From: Lachnospiraceae bacterium
GTDB taxonomy: Bacteria; Bacillota; Clostridia; Lachnospirales; Lachnospiraceae
Length of the DNA stretch: 64,000 bases
Reading direction: 5' to 3'
Assembly: GCA_024690605.1 (NCBI GenBank)
Contig: JAILOV010000038.1
Span: forward strand, 1 to 64,000
Part shown: positions 49,600 to 57,170 of the stretch, piece by piece
Numbering within the stretch: the stretch's first letter is position 1
Layout of the letters: the number at the start of each line of letters is the position of its first letter
Translations under genes and position numbers: made by a program
Notes under the pieces: generated by a model
What the model was told of the DNA's origin: nothing
The model's database searches: none
The model's input: only the letters and a program-made list of their open reading frames with translations

Positions 49600-49615
49600 G
49601 TTGCAATTTTGCAAC
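49600..49615 (+). promoter_or_regulatory. Palindrome at the predicted 5' end of cspA mRNA
   Basis: GTTGCAA-TT-TTGCAAC is a perfect 7-bp inverted repeat. It would sit at the very 5' end of the transcript and may protect it or respond to temperature, or it may be an operator. Confidence 0.5.
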
Positions 49616-49646
49616 GGTACATAGTTTTAGTTTCAGGAGGTACATA

Positions 49647-49850
49647 ATGAACAAGGGTACAGTCAAGTGGTTCAACAATCAGAAGGGTTACGGATTCATC
49701 TCCGATGAAAACGGCAACGACGTGTTCGTGCATTTCACCGGTCTGAATATGGAAGGCTTCAAGTCTCTCGATGAGAACGATCAGGTCGAGTATGATGTCA
49801 TTCAGGGAACCAAGGGCCCGCAGGCCGTCAATGTTACCAAACTGAACTGA
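49647..49850 (+). CDS. cspA: Cold-shock protein
   Basis: The 67-residue protein is a single cold-shock domain. RNP1 is KGYGFISDE and RNP2 is [10 protein letters not shown], both needed for binding single-stranded RNA or DNA. It acts as an RNA chaperone. The ATG at 49647 has a perfect AGGAGG 6 nt upstream; an earlier ATG at 49584 lies before the predicted transcript start. A strong terminator follows at 49886. Confidence 0.96.
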   Translation: MNKGTVKWFNNQKGYGFISDENGNDVFVHFTGLNMEGFKSLDENDQVEYDVIQGTKGPQAVNVTKLN

Positions 49851-49862
49851 CGCGCTAGTTAC

Positions 49863-49989
49863 GAGCCACGCAAAAACAGAAAAAATGCCGGGGTGAGCTT
49901 GCTCAACTCCGGCACTTTTTTTCTGTTTTTATGCGGCGACAGCCGCGCACGAGGGATTTGCGAAGCAAATCTCGAGTGACGCGTGGCTC
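49863..49989. repeat. 127-bp block with 9-bp outer inverted repeats and nested hairpins
   Basis: GAGCCACGC at 49863-49871 is the inverse of GCGTGGCTC at 49981-49989. Inside are the terminator hairpin (49886-49914), GCGGC-GACA-GCCGC (about 49932-49945) and GATTTGC-GAA-GCAAATC (about 49954-49970). The block fills the whole space between cspA and hisA. Confidence 0.75.
49886..49922 (+). terminator. Bidirectional intrinsic terminator between cspA and hisA
   Basis: TGCCGGGGTGAGC pairs with GCTCAACTCCGGCA, with a small mismatch, followed by TTTTTTT at 49916-49922. The A-run on the left (ACAGAAAAAA) gives a T-run for leftward transcription, so it can also end the hisA message. Confidence 0.85.
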
Positions 49990-50781
49990 TTAGTGCCCCG
50001 CGTTACACGCCTCCAGCACTTCGTCCAGGGAGAGCGCCCCGCCGAAGAGATCCAGCGCGCTGCCGATCGTCACGTCCAGGCGGTTCCGTCCCAGAAGCTT
50101 GATGCGGGAGATGTCGGCGGCGGATCGCACACCGCCCGCATAGGTCATCGTGCGGCCCTCGTATTCCCCGAGGATCTCCACGACACCGGCCTCGATGCCC
50201 TTCTGCCTGCCCTCCACGTCGGCCGCGTGGATCAGGAACTCGTCACAGTAAGAGGAGAGCGTTTCCAGCGTCTCCCGGTTCAGTTCCACATCCGTCATGT
50301 TTTGCCAGCGGTCCGTCACGATGAAATAGTGCGTGCTGTCCTGTTCCTTTTTCTTGCAGCTGACGTCGAGCACCACATGCTCCCTGCCGACGGCACTGCG
50401 GAGTGCCTCCAGATGACCGAAATCGATCTTGCCGCCGGTAAACACATAGGATGTCACGACCACGTGGGAGGCGCCGGCTTTGATCCAGCTCTCGGCGTTT
50501 TCCGCGTTGACACCGCCGCCGACCTGCATGCCGCCCGGCCAGACGGAGAGCGCCTCGAGAGCCTGGCGCTTGGTTGCTTCATACTGCGGGGATTCCTGCG
50601 TGTTCAGCAGCACGATGTGGCCGCCGAATATGTTCTTGCGCTGGAAGAGTGCCGCGTAATAGCCGGCGCTGTGCTCGGACACGAAATTATTGATCGCGGC
50701 ATCGCCTTCATCGCGCAGGCTGTCGCCGACGATCTGTTTTACCTGGCCGTTGTGGATGTCGATACAGGGTCGAAAACGCAT
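49990..50781 (-). CDS. hisA: Phosphoribosyl-AICAR isomerase, eukaryotic type
   Basis: This enzyme of histidine synthesis isomerises ProFAR to PRFAR. The 263-residue protein resembles yeast HIS6 more than bacterial HisA: RPCIDIHNGQVKQIVGDSL, MQVGGGVNAENAESWIKAGA, LDVSCKKK, FLIHAADVEGRQKGIE, and TIGSALDLFGG. The lysine-rich loop and H-A-A-D-V-E-G are hallmarks of the eukaryotic-type family. It is not within a his operon; it follows dapB by 39 bp. GAGAGGAG precedes the ATG. Other his genes should be elsewhere in the genome. Confidence 0.9.
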   Translation of the reverse strand: MRFRPCIDIHNGQVKQIVGDSLRDEGDAAINNFVSEHSAGYYAALFQRKNIFGGHIVLLNTQESPQYEATKRQALEALSVWPGGMQVGGGVNAENAESWIKAGASHVVVTSYVFTGGKIDFGHLEALRSAVGREHVVLDVSCKKKEQDSTHYFIVTDRWQNMTDVELNRETLETLSSYCDEFLIHAADVEGRQKGIEAGVVEILGEYEGRTMTYAGGVRSAADISRIKLLGRNRLDVTIGSALDLFGGALSLDEVLEACNAGH

Positions 50782-50820
50782 GGATCAATCTCCTCTCTGA
50801 AATGAAGTTCCCGCGGCCGC

Positions 50821-51585
50821 TCAGGAGAGCGCGTCACGCATGGAATAAAGCCCTGCGGGCCTGTCTGCAAGGAATGCCGCCGCCGTTACCGCCCCTTTGG
50901 CGAAAACCGCGCGGGAATAGACGCGATGGGACAGCGTGATCACCTCGTCCGTGCCGGCAAAGATCACATCGTGATCGCCGACGATCGTGCCGCCGCGCAC
51001 GGCGGAGATGCCGATCTCCAGACGGTCTCTCTTTGCGCGGACCTGACTCCGGTCATAGACATAGGAGAGCTCGTTCCCCTCTTCCGCGACCGCGTCCCGG
51101 ATCTCGTCGGCGAGCGCGAGGGCGGTTCCGCTGGGGGCGTCAAGCTTCTGGTTGTGGTGCTTCTCAACGATCTCGATATCGAATCCGGCATCGAACAGCC
51201 TGGGGGCAGCATCTCGCAGGATGTTCAGCAGGACGTTCACACCGATCGACATGTTGGCGGCGCGCAGAATGGCGATCTTTTCCGCACACGCATCGACCTT
51301 TTTCAGCTGTTCTTCCGAAAGTCCCGTCGTGCAGAGGACCAGCGGAAGCGCGTGGGCCGTGCAGTAGTCGAGCACGCCGTCGACGGCCGATGCCGTGGAA
51401 AAATCGATCATGACATCCGCGGCGGTATCACACGCGGAAAGGCTGTTGAAGAAGGGAAAATGACCGGTGCACTCCCCGGCGGCATCAATGCCGGCTGCGA
51501 TCCGGACGCTGTCACTGTCCTCGCAGATCCCGGAGATCATGCGACCCATGCGGCCGTTGCAGCCGTGCAGAAGGATATTGATCAT
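50821..51585 (-). CDS. dapB: 4-hydroxy-tetrahydrodipicolinate reductase
   Basis: DapB reduces the DapA product with NAD(P)H in the diaminopimelate/lysine pathway. The 254-residue protein has the dinucleotide motif LLHGCNGRMGRMI, VMIDFSTASAV, LCTTGLSEE, and the substrate motif VEKHHNQKLDAPSGTALALAD. GGDHDVIFAG and LSHRVYSR near the end are typical. It follows dapA by 23 bp in the same direction and supplies both lysine and the peptidoglycan cross-link. Confidence 0.96.
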   Translation of the reverse strand: MINILLHGCNGRMGRMISGICEDSDSVRIAAGIDAAGECTGHFPFFNSLSACDTAADVMIDFSTASAVDGVLDYCTAHALPLVLCTTGLSEEQLKKVDACAEKIAILRAANMSIGVNVLLNILRDAAPRLFDAGFDIEIVEKHHNQKLDAPSGTALALADEIRDAVAEEGNELSYVYDRSQVRAKRDRLEIGISAVRGGTIVGDHDVIFAGTDEVITLSHRVYSRAVFAKGAVTAAAFLADRPAGLYSMRDALS

Positions 51586-51608
51586 GCTGTTACTCCAAAT
51601 ATCAGATG

Positions 51609-52505
51609 TTATTTAATGAGACCGTAGTTCTTCATGGCGCGGATGAGCTGTTCTTCGTGTGCCTTTTCGATCGGGGTCAGCGGCAGCCGCAGCGTGTCGC
51701 AGTCGAAACCGATCAGGGAAAGCGCCCGCTTGACCGGGATCGGATTGACCTCCGAGAAGAGAGCGTCCACGAGCGGCAGCACTTCGAGCTGCATGTCGCG
51801 GGCTCCCTGCACATCGCCGCTGAAGAACTGCGCACACAGATCATGGGTCTGCTTCGGCGCGACATTGGAAAGCACGGAGATCACGCCCAGACCGCCGAGC
51901 GAGAGGATCGGCACGATCAGGCCGTCTTCGCCGGAATAGAGTTCGAGATCGACACCGGCCTCGCGGGCAAGCGACATCATCTTCGTGGTCTGCGCCAGAT
52001 TGCCGGTGGCATCCTTGATGCCGACGATGTTCTTCACATCCCGGCAGAGGGCGACCGCGGTCTCCGGCTGGATGTTGCATCCCGTGCGGCCCGGAACATT
52101 GTAGAGGATCACCGGGATGTTGACCGCCGCGGCAATGGCTGTAAAATGAGCGGCAAGTCCGCCCTGTGTGGCTTTGTTATAGTAGGGGGTGACGGAGAGG
52201 ACAGCGTCCGCACCGATATCCTGCGCCTCCTTGGAGAGGTAGACGGCTGTGTCGGTGGCGTTGGAGCCGGCTCCTGCGATGACGGGCACGCGGTGCTTCA
52301 CATGCTCCACACAGAAGCGGATCACATCGACATGCTCCGCTTCCGTCATGGTGGCCGACTCGCCGGTCGTGCCGCAGACGATGATCGCATCCGTTCCGTT
52401 CTCGATCTGGAAATCGATCAGGCGTGCGAATTCTTCATAATTAACCGAAAGGTCCTGATGCATGGGGGTGGCGATCGCCACGCCTGCGCCTCGAAAAACA
52501 GACAT
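51609..52505 (-). CDS. dapA: 4-hydroxy-tetrahydrodipicolinate synthase
   Basis: DapA condenses pyruvate and aspartate semialdehyde. The 298-residue TIM-barrel enzyme has FRGAGVAIATPMH, IIVCGTTGESATMT, VIAGAGSNAT, YYNKATQGGL, and IILYNVPGRTGCNI with the Tyr used in the catalytic triad. The Schiff-base Lys is in GIKDATGN. The ATG at 52505 has AAAGGAGG 4 nt upstream; an earlier in-frame start is not needed. It leads the dapA-dapB-hisA gene group. Confidence 0.96.
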   Translation of the reverse strand: MSVFRGAGVAIATPMHQDLSVNYEEFARLIDFQIENGTDAIIVCGTTGESATMTEAEHVDVIRFCVEHVKHRVPVIAGAGSNATDTAVYLSKEAQDIGADAVLSVTPYYNKATQGGLAAHFTAIAAAVNIPVILYNVPGRTGCNIQPETAVALCRDVKNIVGIKDATGNLAQTTKMMSLAREAGVDLELYSGEDGLIVPILSLGGLGVISVLSNVAPKQTHDLCAQFFSGDVQGARDMQLEVLPLVDALFSEVNPIPVKRALSLIGFDCDTLRLPLTPIEKAHEEQLIRAMKNYGLIK

Positions 52506-52596
52506 CGTGCCTCCTTTTGCACCCAACGGTGCGCAGATACTCTCAGATCATGACGATTTTAGCACTTCGGGGTGCCCCCGTCAACGCAAATCCACC

Positions 52597-52625
52597 TTGT
52601 TTTTCCTCTGTACAGTTGATATAAT
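52597..52625 (+). promoter_or_regulatory. Promoter of the SEC-C / thrS operon
   Basis: TTGTTT (52597-52602), a 17-bp spacer, and a perfect TATAAT (52620-52625). The leader is about 40 nt to the ATG at 52671. No T-box is visible between this promoter and thrS. Confidence 0.65.
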
Positions 52626-52670
52626 TACTCCAAATGTGCCGCAGGTAAGCGGCAACGACAGGAGGAGATC

Positions 52671-53201
52671 ATGGCACTACTTACGCAATGGCGCGATATG
52701 GCCTATTCGGAGACGGCGGATCGCGGAAAACTGCAGAAACTCTGGAGTGATTATTTTCAGAAGGAAAAGGAGATCTATGCGGATCTTCTGAAGACCCCCG
52801 ATGAAGAGGTTCGCGGGACGGTCAGGGAGCTTGCGGAGAAATACGGCGTCGATATCATGACGATGACCGGATTTCTGGACGGCATCAACGACAGCTTGAA
52901 GACGCCGAACCCCATCGAGGAGATGGAAGAGGATACCGAGGTCGGACTGGGCTTTGACAAGTCGCTTCTGTACAAGAACATGGTCGCGGCGGAAGCGGAC
53001 TGGCTCTATGGCCTTGAGGAGTGGGCGGACATCTTCTCCGAGGAGGAGAGGAAGGAGCTTTACAAGGAACAGAAGGCATCCCGCACGGTGCGCAAGGCGG
53101 TCAAGGTCTATCCCAACGATCCCTGCCCCTGCGGCAGCGGCAAAAAATACAAGAAATGTCACGGCAGGGCGGGCTCGAACCGTTTCGAGGAGAACGCCTG
53201 A
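52671..53201 (+). CDS. SEC-C metal-binding protein
   Basis: The 176-residue helical protein ends with a SEC-C zinc motif, NDPCPCGSGKKYKKCHG (about 150-166), as at the C-terminus of SecA. The N-terminal part (about 1-140) is a helical domain typical of stand-alone SEC-C proteins in Clostridia, of unknown function. They may bind ribosomes or translocation partners. AGGAGG precedes the ATG. thrS follows 28 bp downstream, so both are likely co-transcribed. Confidence 0.9.
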   Translation: MALLTQWRDMAYSETADRGKLQKLWSDYFQKEKEIYADLLKTPDEEVRGTVRELAEKYGVDIMTMTGFLDGINDSLKTPNPIEEMEEDTEVGLGFDKSLLYKNMVAAEADWLYGLEEWADIFSEEERKELYKEQKASRTVRKAVKVYPNDPCPCGSGKKYKKCHGRAGSNRFEENA

Positions 53202-53229
53202 GCAACCAGAGATAACAGGAGCATCGGTT

Positions 53230-55119
53230 ATGGATAAGGAACAGTTTTTGGAGGTTTACCGTCACTCACTGGCACACATTCTGGCCAAGGCGGTGATCGA
53301 AATCTATGGTAAGGACGTGCAGTATGCGATCGGTCCGCAGATCGAGGACGGCTGCTACTATGATTTTCTGATCCCGGCGTCTGTCACGGAAGCGGATTTC
53401 AAGGCGATCGAGGAGAAGATGCGGGAGATCATCAAGCGCCGTGAGGGCTGGACCAGGCAAGAGGTGTCCCGTGACGAGGCGCTCGCGCTCTTTCAGGGGC
53501 AGCGGTTCAAGACGGAGCTTATTCAGGATCTGCCGGCGGACGAGATCATCACGGTCTACCGCACGGGCGATGATTTCATCGACCTCTGCCGCGGACCGCA
53601 CGTGGAGAATTCCCAGGAGCTGATGAATGTCGCCTACAAGGTGCGCTCGGTTTCCGGTGCCTACTGGCGCGGCGACGAGAAGCGCGACAGCCTGCAGCGC
53701 ATCTATCTCTATGCCTTCCCGTCCAAAGACGAGCTCAAGGAGCACTTGAAGCTCGTGCAGGAAGCGCTGGAGCGCGATCACAAGAAGATCGGCGCGGAGC
53801 TGTCTCTGTTCATGTTCGATGAGACGGCACCCGGCATGCCGTATTGGCTGCCCCGCGGCTGGAAGATGTACCAGGAGCTTCTGAAATATTCCAGAGAGAT
53901 CCAGGAGCAGCACGGCTACACCGAGATCTCGGCGCCGCTGATCAACAACAAGAAGCTGTGGCTCATCAGCGGTCACTGGGCACATTATATCAACAACATG
54001 TTCATGGTGCCGGGGCTGGAGGGATGGCTTAAGGCCGATGCCGAGATCCCGGGCGTTGTGGACGATCCGCGTGCGCTGGAGGATGCCGGCGAAGCGGGCA
54101 GACCGGTCATGATCGGCAGACATTCCGTGGTCTACAACCGCGAGGCGGTCGACACGATGGCGGCCAAGCCCATGAACTGCCCGAACGCGATGATGACCTA
54201 CAAGCGGACCGTTCATTCCTATAAGGAACTGCCGATCCGTTACAGCGAATATGATGTCCTGCACCGCAAGGAGAAGTCCGGACAGATGAACGGTCTGTTC
54301 CGCGTGCAGGAATTCCGTCAGGATGATGATCACACCTTTGTCATGGAGAGTCAGATCGAGGAGGAGATCGCCGACATCATTGCGATCGCGGATGAGATCT
54401 ACGGCACCTTCGGTGTGACCTACCGCGCGGAGCTCTCGACCCGTCCCGAGGATTTCATGGGAGACATCGAGGTGTGGGATCGCGCGGAGGCGGCACTCAA
54501 GCGCATCCTCGACAAGAAATACGGCGAAGGCGGCTATGAGATCAACGAGGGAGACGGTGCGTTTTACGGTCCCAAGATCGACCTGCAGATCAAGGACGCG
54601 CTGGGCCGCGAATGGCAGTGCGGCACGGTGCAGCTCGACTTCCAGCTGCCGCACAATTTCGGCCTGACCTATCAGGACAAGGACGGCACCATGCGGATGC
54701 CGGTGGTCATCCATCGCGCCATTTACGGCTCGCTGGAGCGCTTTATCGGTATCATCATCGAGAATTTCAAAGGGGCATTTCCTTTCTGGCTCTCTCCGTA
54801 TCAGGTGGGGATCGTGCCGATCAGGCCGGAGCACAATGACTATGCCAGACAGGTGGAGCAGGCGCTTTCCGTTTTCGGCGTGCGCGTGGAGACGGATTAT
54901 TCCGACAGCAACATGAAGGAAAAGATCAAGCGCTTCAAGACGATGAAGGATCCGTACATCCTGGTGCTGGGAGACAAGGAGGCGGAGGGGCAGACGGTTT
55001 CCGTCAATGTGCGCGGCTCCAACAAGCAGCTGCAGGGCATCCCCATCGACCGGTTTGTTTCCATGTGTTCCAGGCAGATCAGGGAGCACAGTCTGGAGCT
55101 GATCGACAGCGCGGAGTGA
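53230..55119 (+). CDS. thrS: Threonyl-tRNA synthetase without TGS domain
   Basis: ThrRS charges tRNA-Thr. The 629-residue protein starts directly at the editing domain: HSLAHILAKAV (H-x3-H) and DLCRGPH near 125 are its motifs. The TGS domain that normally leads ThrRS is missing. The catalytic core has motif 2 FRVQEFRQDDDHTF, Zn ligands in MNCPNAM (Cys), DDHTF (His) and VVIHRAIYGSLERF (His, motif 3), followed by the anticodon-binding domain. An insertion (about 265-310, EIPGVVDDPRALEDAGEAGR) interrupts the core. The ATG at 53230 fits the domain boundary; longer frames upstream overlap the SEC-C gene and lack protein-like composition. Confidence 0.94.
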   Translation: MDKEQFLEVYRHSLAHILAKAVIEIYGKDVQYAIGPQIEDGCYYDFLIPASVTEADFKAIEEKMREIIKRREGWTRQEVSRDEALALFQGQRFKTELIQDLPADEIITVYRTGDDFIDLCRGPHVENSQELMNVAYKVRSVSGAYWRGDEKRDSLQRIYLYAFPSKDELKEHLKLVQEALERDHKKIGAELSLFMFDETAPGMPYWLPRGWKMYQELLKYSREIQEQHGYTEISAPLINNKKLWLISGHWAHYINNMFMVPGLEGWLKADAEIPGVVDDPRALEDAGEAGRPVMIGRHSVVYNREAVDTMAAKPMNCPNAMMTYKRTVHSYKELPIRYSEYDVLHRKEKSGQMNGLFRVQEFRQDDDHTFVMESQIEEEIADIIAIADEIYGTFGVTYRAELSTRPEDFMGDIEVWDRAEAALKRILDKKYGEGGYEINEGDGAFYGPKIDLQIKDALGREWQCGTVQLDFQLPHNFGLTYQDKDGTMRMPVVIHRAIYGSLERFIGIIIENFKGAFPFWLSPYQVGIVPIRPEHNDYARQVEQALSVFGVRVETDYSDSNMKEKIKRFKTMKDPYILVLGDKEAEGQTVSVNVRGSNKQLQGIPIDRFVSMCSRQIREHSLELIDSAE

Positions 55120-55121
55120 CC

Positions 55122-55811
55122 GTGAAGAACGGACGAAACATACGAGACCTGAGGACAAGGTGCGGTGCGGCGTTTGCCGCACTTACACTTTGTTTTCTTG
55201 TGCCCGCGGGATCGGCACATGCGAAGGCGGTGCTGGAACCGACGGATGAGACGGTTTATCCGACACAGTCCATCGGTGTTCTTCCCGAAAAGAACGCCAA
55301 ACTGCCGGACGCTTCCTCGTTTTCCGTGACACTGCCCGAGGAATTCCTGCCGGACGCGACGCCGGGCCGCTATGTCTGCAGACGCTGGCCGCTGGATGCC
55401 GCCAACATCACCGTGGAGGTCACGGTCCTCTCGGAGGAACCGAAATATACCAACGCGGAAAAACGGGAGATGGAGGCGCGGGGCGAGAAGGTGCAGCGCG
55501 TTGTCAGGGATTACACGGATCTGACTGCCGCGGTGTTCGAAGAGGCGGCCAACGCGGCGCTTTCCGACGGCCTTTCGTTCAAAGTGAAATCCTTTGTGCA
55601 CACGACGACCAGACGGGCGTCCGACGGCGTAAGTTTTCCGGGATTCCGTATCGGCGCGGAACTCTCGGGCGGTCTGAAGCCGGTCACGGAGGAGATCCAT
55701 ATCGTGCTTTCGGATGACAGGATCTTTACGGTCACCTATGCGCAGGCATCGGACGATGAGTTTGACGAACTGTTCAAGAAGAGCGCGGCGACCATAACGG
55801 TTTACGAATGA
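55122..55811 (+). CDS. Secreted protein of unknown function
   Basis: The 229-residue protein has a signal peptide (CGAAFAALTLCFLVPAGSAHA, cleavage after AHA near 34) and a mature domain of alternating strands and helices without recognised motifs. Two regions resemble a paired domain: FSVTLPEEFLPDATPGRYVC and EEIHIVLSDDRIFTVTYAQA, similar to domains seen in secreted/lipoprotein proteins that bind surface partners. The GTG at 55122 is 2 bp past the thrS stop and has GGAG upstream, so it may be coupled to thrS. It precedes trkA by 9 bp. Confidence 0.7.
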   Translation: MKNGRNIRDLRTRCGAAFAALTLCFLVPAGSAHAKAVLEPTDETVYPTQSIGVLPEKNAKLPDASSFSVTLPEEFLPDATPGRYVCRRWPLDAANITVEVTVLSEEPKYTNAEKREMEARGEKVQRVVRDYTDLTAAVFEEAANAALSDGLSFKVKSFVHTTTRRASDGVSFPGFRIGAELSGGLKPVTEEIHIVLSDDRIFTVTYAQASDDEFDELFKKSAATITVYE

Positions 55812-55820
55812 GGTAGGGTT

Positions 55821-57170
55821 ATGCAGATCATCATTGTGGGATGCGGCAATGTCGGCGGGACGCTGGTGCGTCTGCTGCTTGCGGAGGGACACAGCATCAC
55901 CGTGATCGACACGGAAGAGGATGTCATCGCCGGTGTCGAGGGAAGCCTCGACTGCATGGGGGTCGTCGGTAACGGCGCCAGCTTTCAGGTGCAGCGTGAG
56001 GCGGGCATCGAGCACGCGGATCTTCTGATCGCCGTGACTTCCAGCGATGAGCGCAATCTCCTGTGCTGCCTGATCGCCAAAAAGGCGGGCAACTGTCACA
56101 CGATCGCCCGCGTGCGCGATCCGATCTACAAGCGGGAGATCGGCTACATCAAGGAGGAACTGGGCCTCTCCATGGTGATCAATCCCGAAGAGGCGGCGGC
56201 CAATGAAGCCGCACGTCTCCTGAAGTTCCCTTCGGCGAGCGCGATCGAGACCTTTGCCAAGGGGCGTGCCGAACTGGTGCGCATGAAACTGGGCGCGGAT
56301 TCCGCACTTGCGGGCAGAGCGCTCATGGAGCTTCCGGGGGATCTGCTCTCCAGGGTCCTGGTCGGCATCGTCCAGCGGGGCGACGAGGTGTTCATTCCGA
56401 ACGGCCGATCCGTCCTGCAGGAGGGCGATGAGGTCTGCTTTATCGGTGCGCAGAAGAGCATGCTGCGCTTCTTCAAGCGTCTCGGTCTGCCGACCACGCG
56501 CGTCAAATCCGCGTTTATCATCGGCTGCGGCGACACGGGCTATTATCTTGCCGAGCAGCTCCTGACCATGGGGATCGGCGTCAAGGTCTTCGAAAAGGAC
56601 AGGGAGCGCTGCGAGGAACTCTCCGATCTGCTTCCCGACGCGCTCATCATCAACGGAGACGGGACGGAAAAGGAACTGCTCCTGGAAGAAGGGCTGACCA
56701 ATGCCGAGGCCTTTGTCGCGCTCACCAATCTGGATGAAGAGAACATCATGCTCTCCATGTACGCGAAGAGCGTCTCGAACGCGAAGCGCATCACGCGCGT
56801 CCACCGCGTTTCCTATGATGAGATCATCGGCGCGATGGATCTGGGGAGCATCCTCTATCCGCGCAACATCACGGCCAACCGCATCATGCGCTATGTCCGC
56901 GGCATGGCGGGAGCCGGCGAGGGGCTGGAATCCCTGTACCGCATCGCGGACGGCAGGGTCGAGGTTGCCGAGTTCCGCGTGCAGGACGACACCGCTGTAC
57001 GCGGCAAAAAACTCATGGAAATGAAGCTGAAGCCCGGCGTGCTGATCGCCTGCATCATCCGCGGGACGGAGATCATCATCCCCGGCGGCCGCGACGAGAT
57101 CAGGCTGCATGATAGTGTGATCCTGGTGACAACGGTCAGCATCCGGGGCATTGGAGATATGATGGCATGA
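55821..57170 (+). CDS. trkA: Trk potassium uptake regulator TrkA
   Basis: TrkA is the cytosolic NAD(H)-binding gate of the TrkH potassium channel. The 449-residue protein has two RCK-N domains, each with a Rossmann motif: IIIVGCGNVGGTLVRLLLAEGH at the N-terminus and FIIGCGDTGYYLAEQLL at about 232-250. Each is followed by a C-terminal RCK-C domain (MKLGADSALAGRALMELP; FRVQDDTAVRGKKLMEM). Its stop overlaps the start of trkH by 4 bp (ATGA). Regulation is by NAD(H) binding and, in some homologues, c-di-AMP, not visible here. Confidence 0.95.
   Translation: MQIIIVGCGNVGGTLVRLLLAEGHSITVIDTEEDVIAGVEGSLDCMGVVGNGASFQVQREAGIEHADLLIAVTSSDERNLLCCLIAKKAGNCHTIARVRDPIYKREIGYIKEELGLSMVINPEEAAANEAARLLKFPSASAIETFAKGRAELVRMKLGADSALAGRALMELPGDLLSRVLVGIVQRGDEVFIPNGRSVLQEGDEVCFIGAQKSMLRFFKRLGLPTTRVKSAFIIGCGDTGYYLAEQLLTMGIGVKVFEKDRERCEELSDLLPDALIINGDGTEKELLLEEGLTNAEAFVALTNLDEENIMLSMYAKSVSNAKRITRVHRVSYDEIIGAMDLGSILYPRNITANRIMRYVRGMAGAGEGLESLYRIADGRVEVAEFRVQDDTAVRGKKLMEMKLKPGVLIACIIRGTEIIIPGGRDEIRLHDSVILVTTVSIRGIGDMMA

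Noticed and set aside
52954..53229. N-terminal extension of thrS
   Set aside because: Runs out of frame through the SEC-C gene with Arg-rich, non-protein-like sequence; not a TGS domain.
53266..55182. Leftward 638-codon frame across thrS
   Set aside because: Antisense to a strongly supported synthetase, His/Arg/Leu-rich composition, no family resemblance.
54897..57110. Leftward 737-codon frame across the secreted gene and trkA
   Set aside because: Covers the opposite strand of trkA and crosses several genes; shadow frame.
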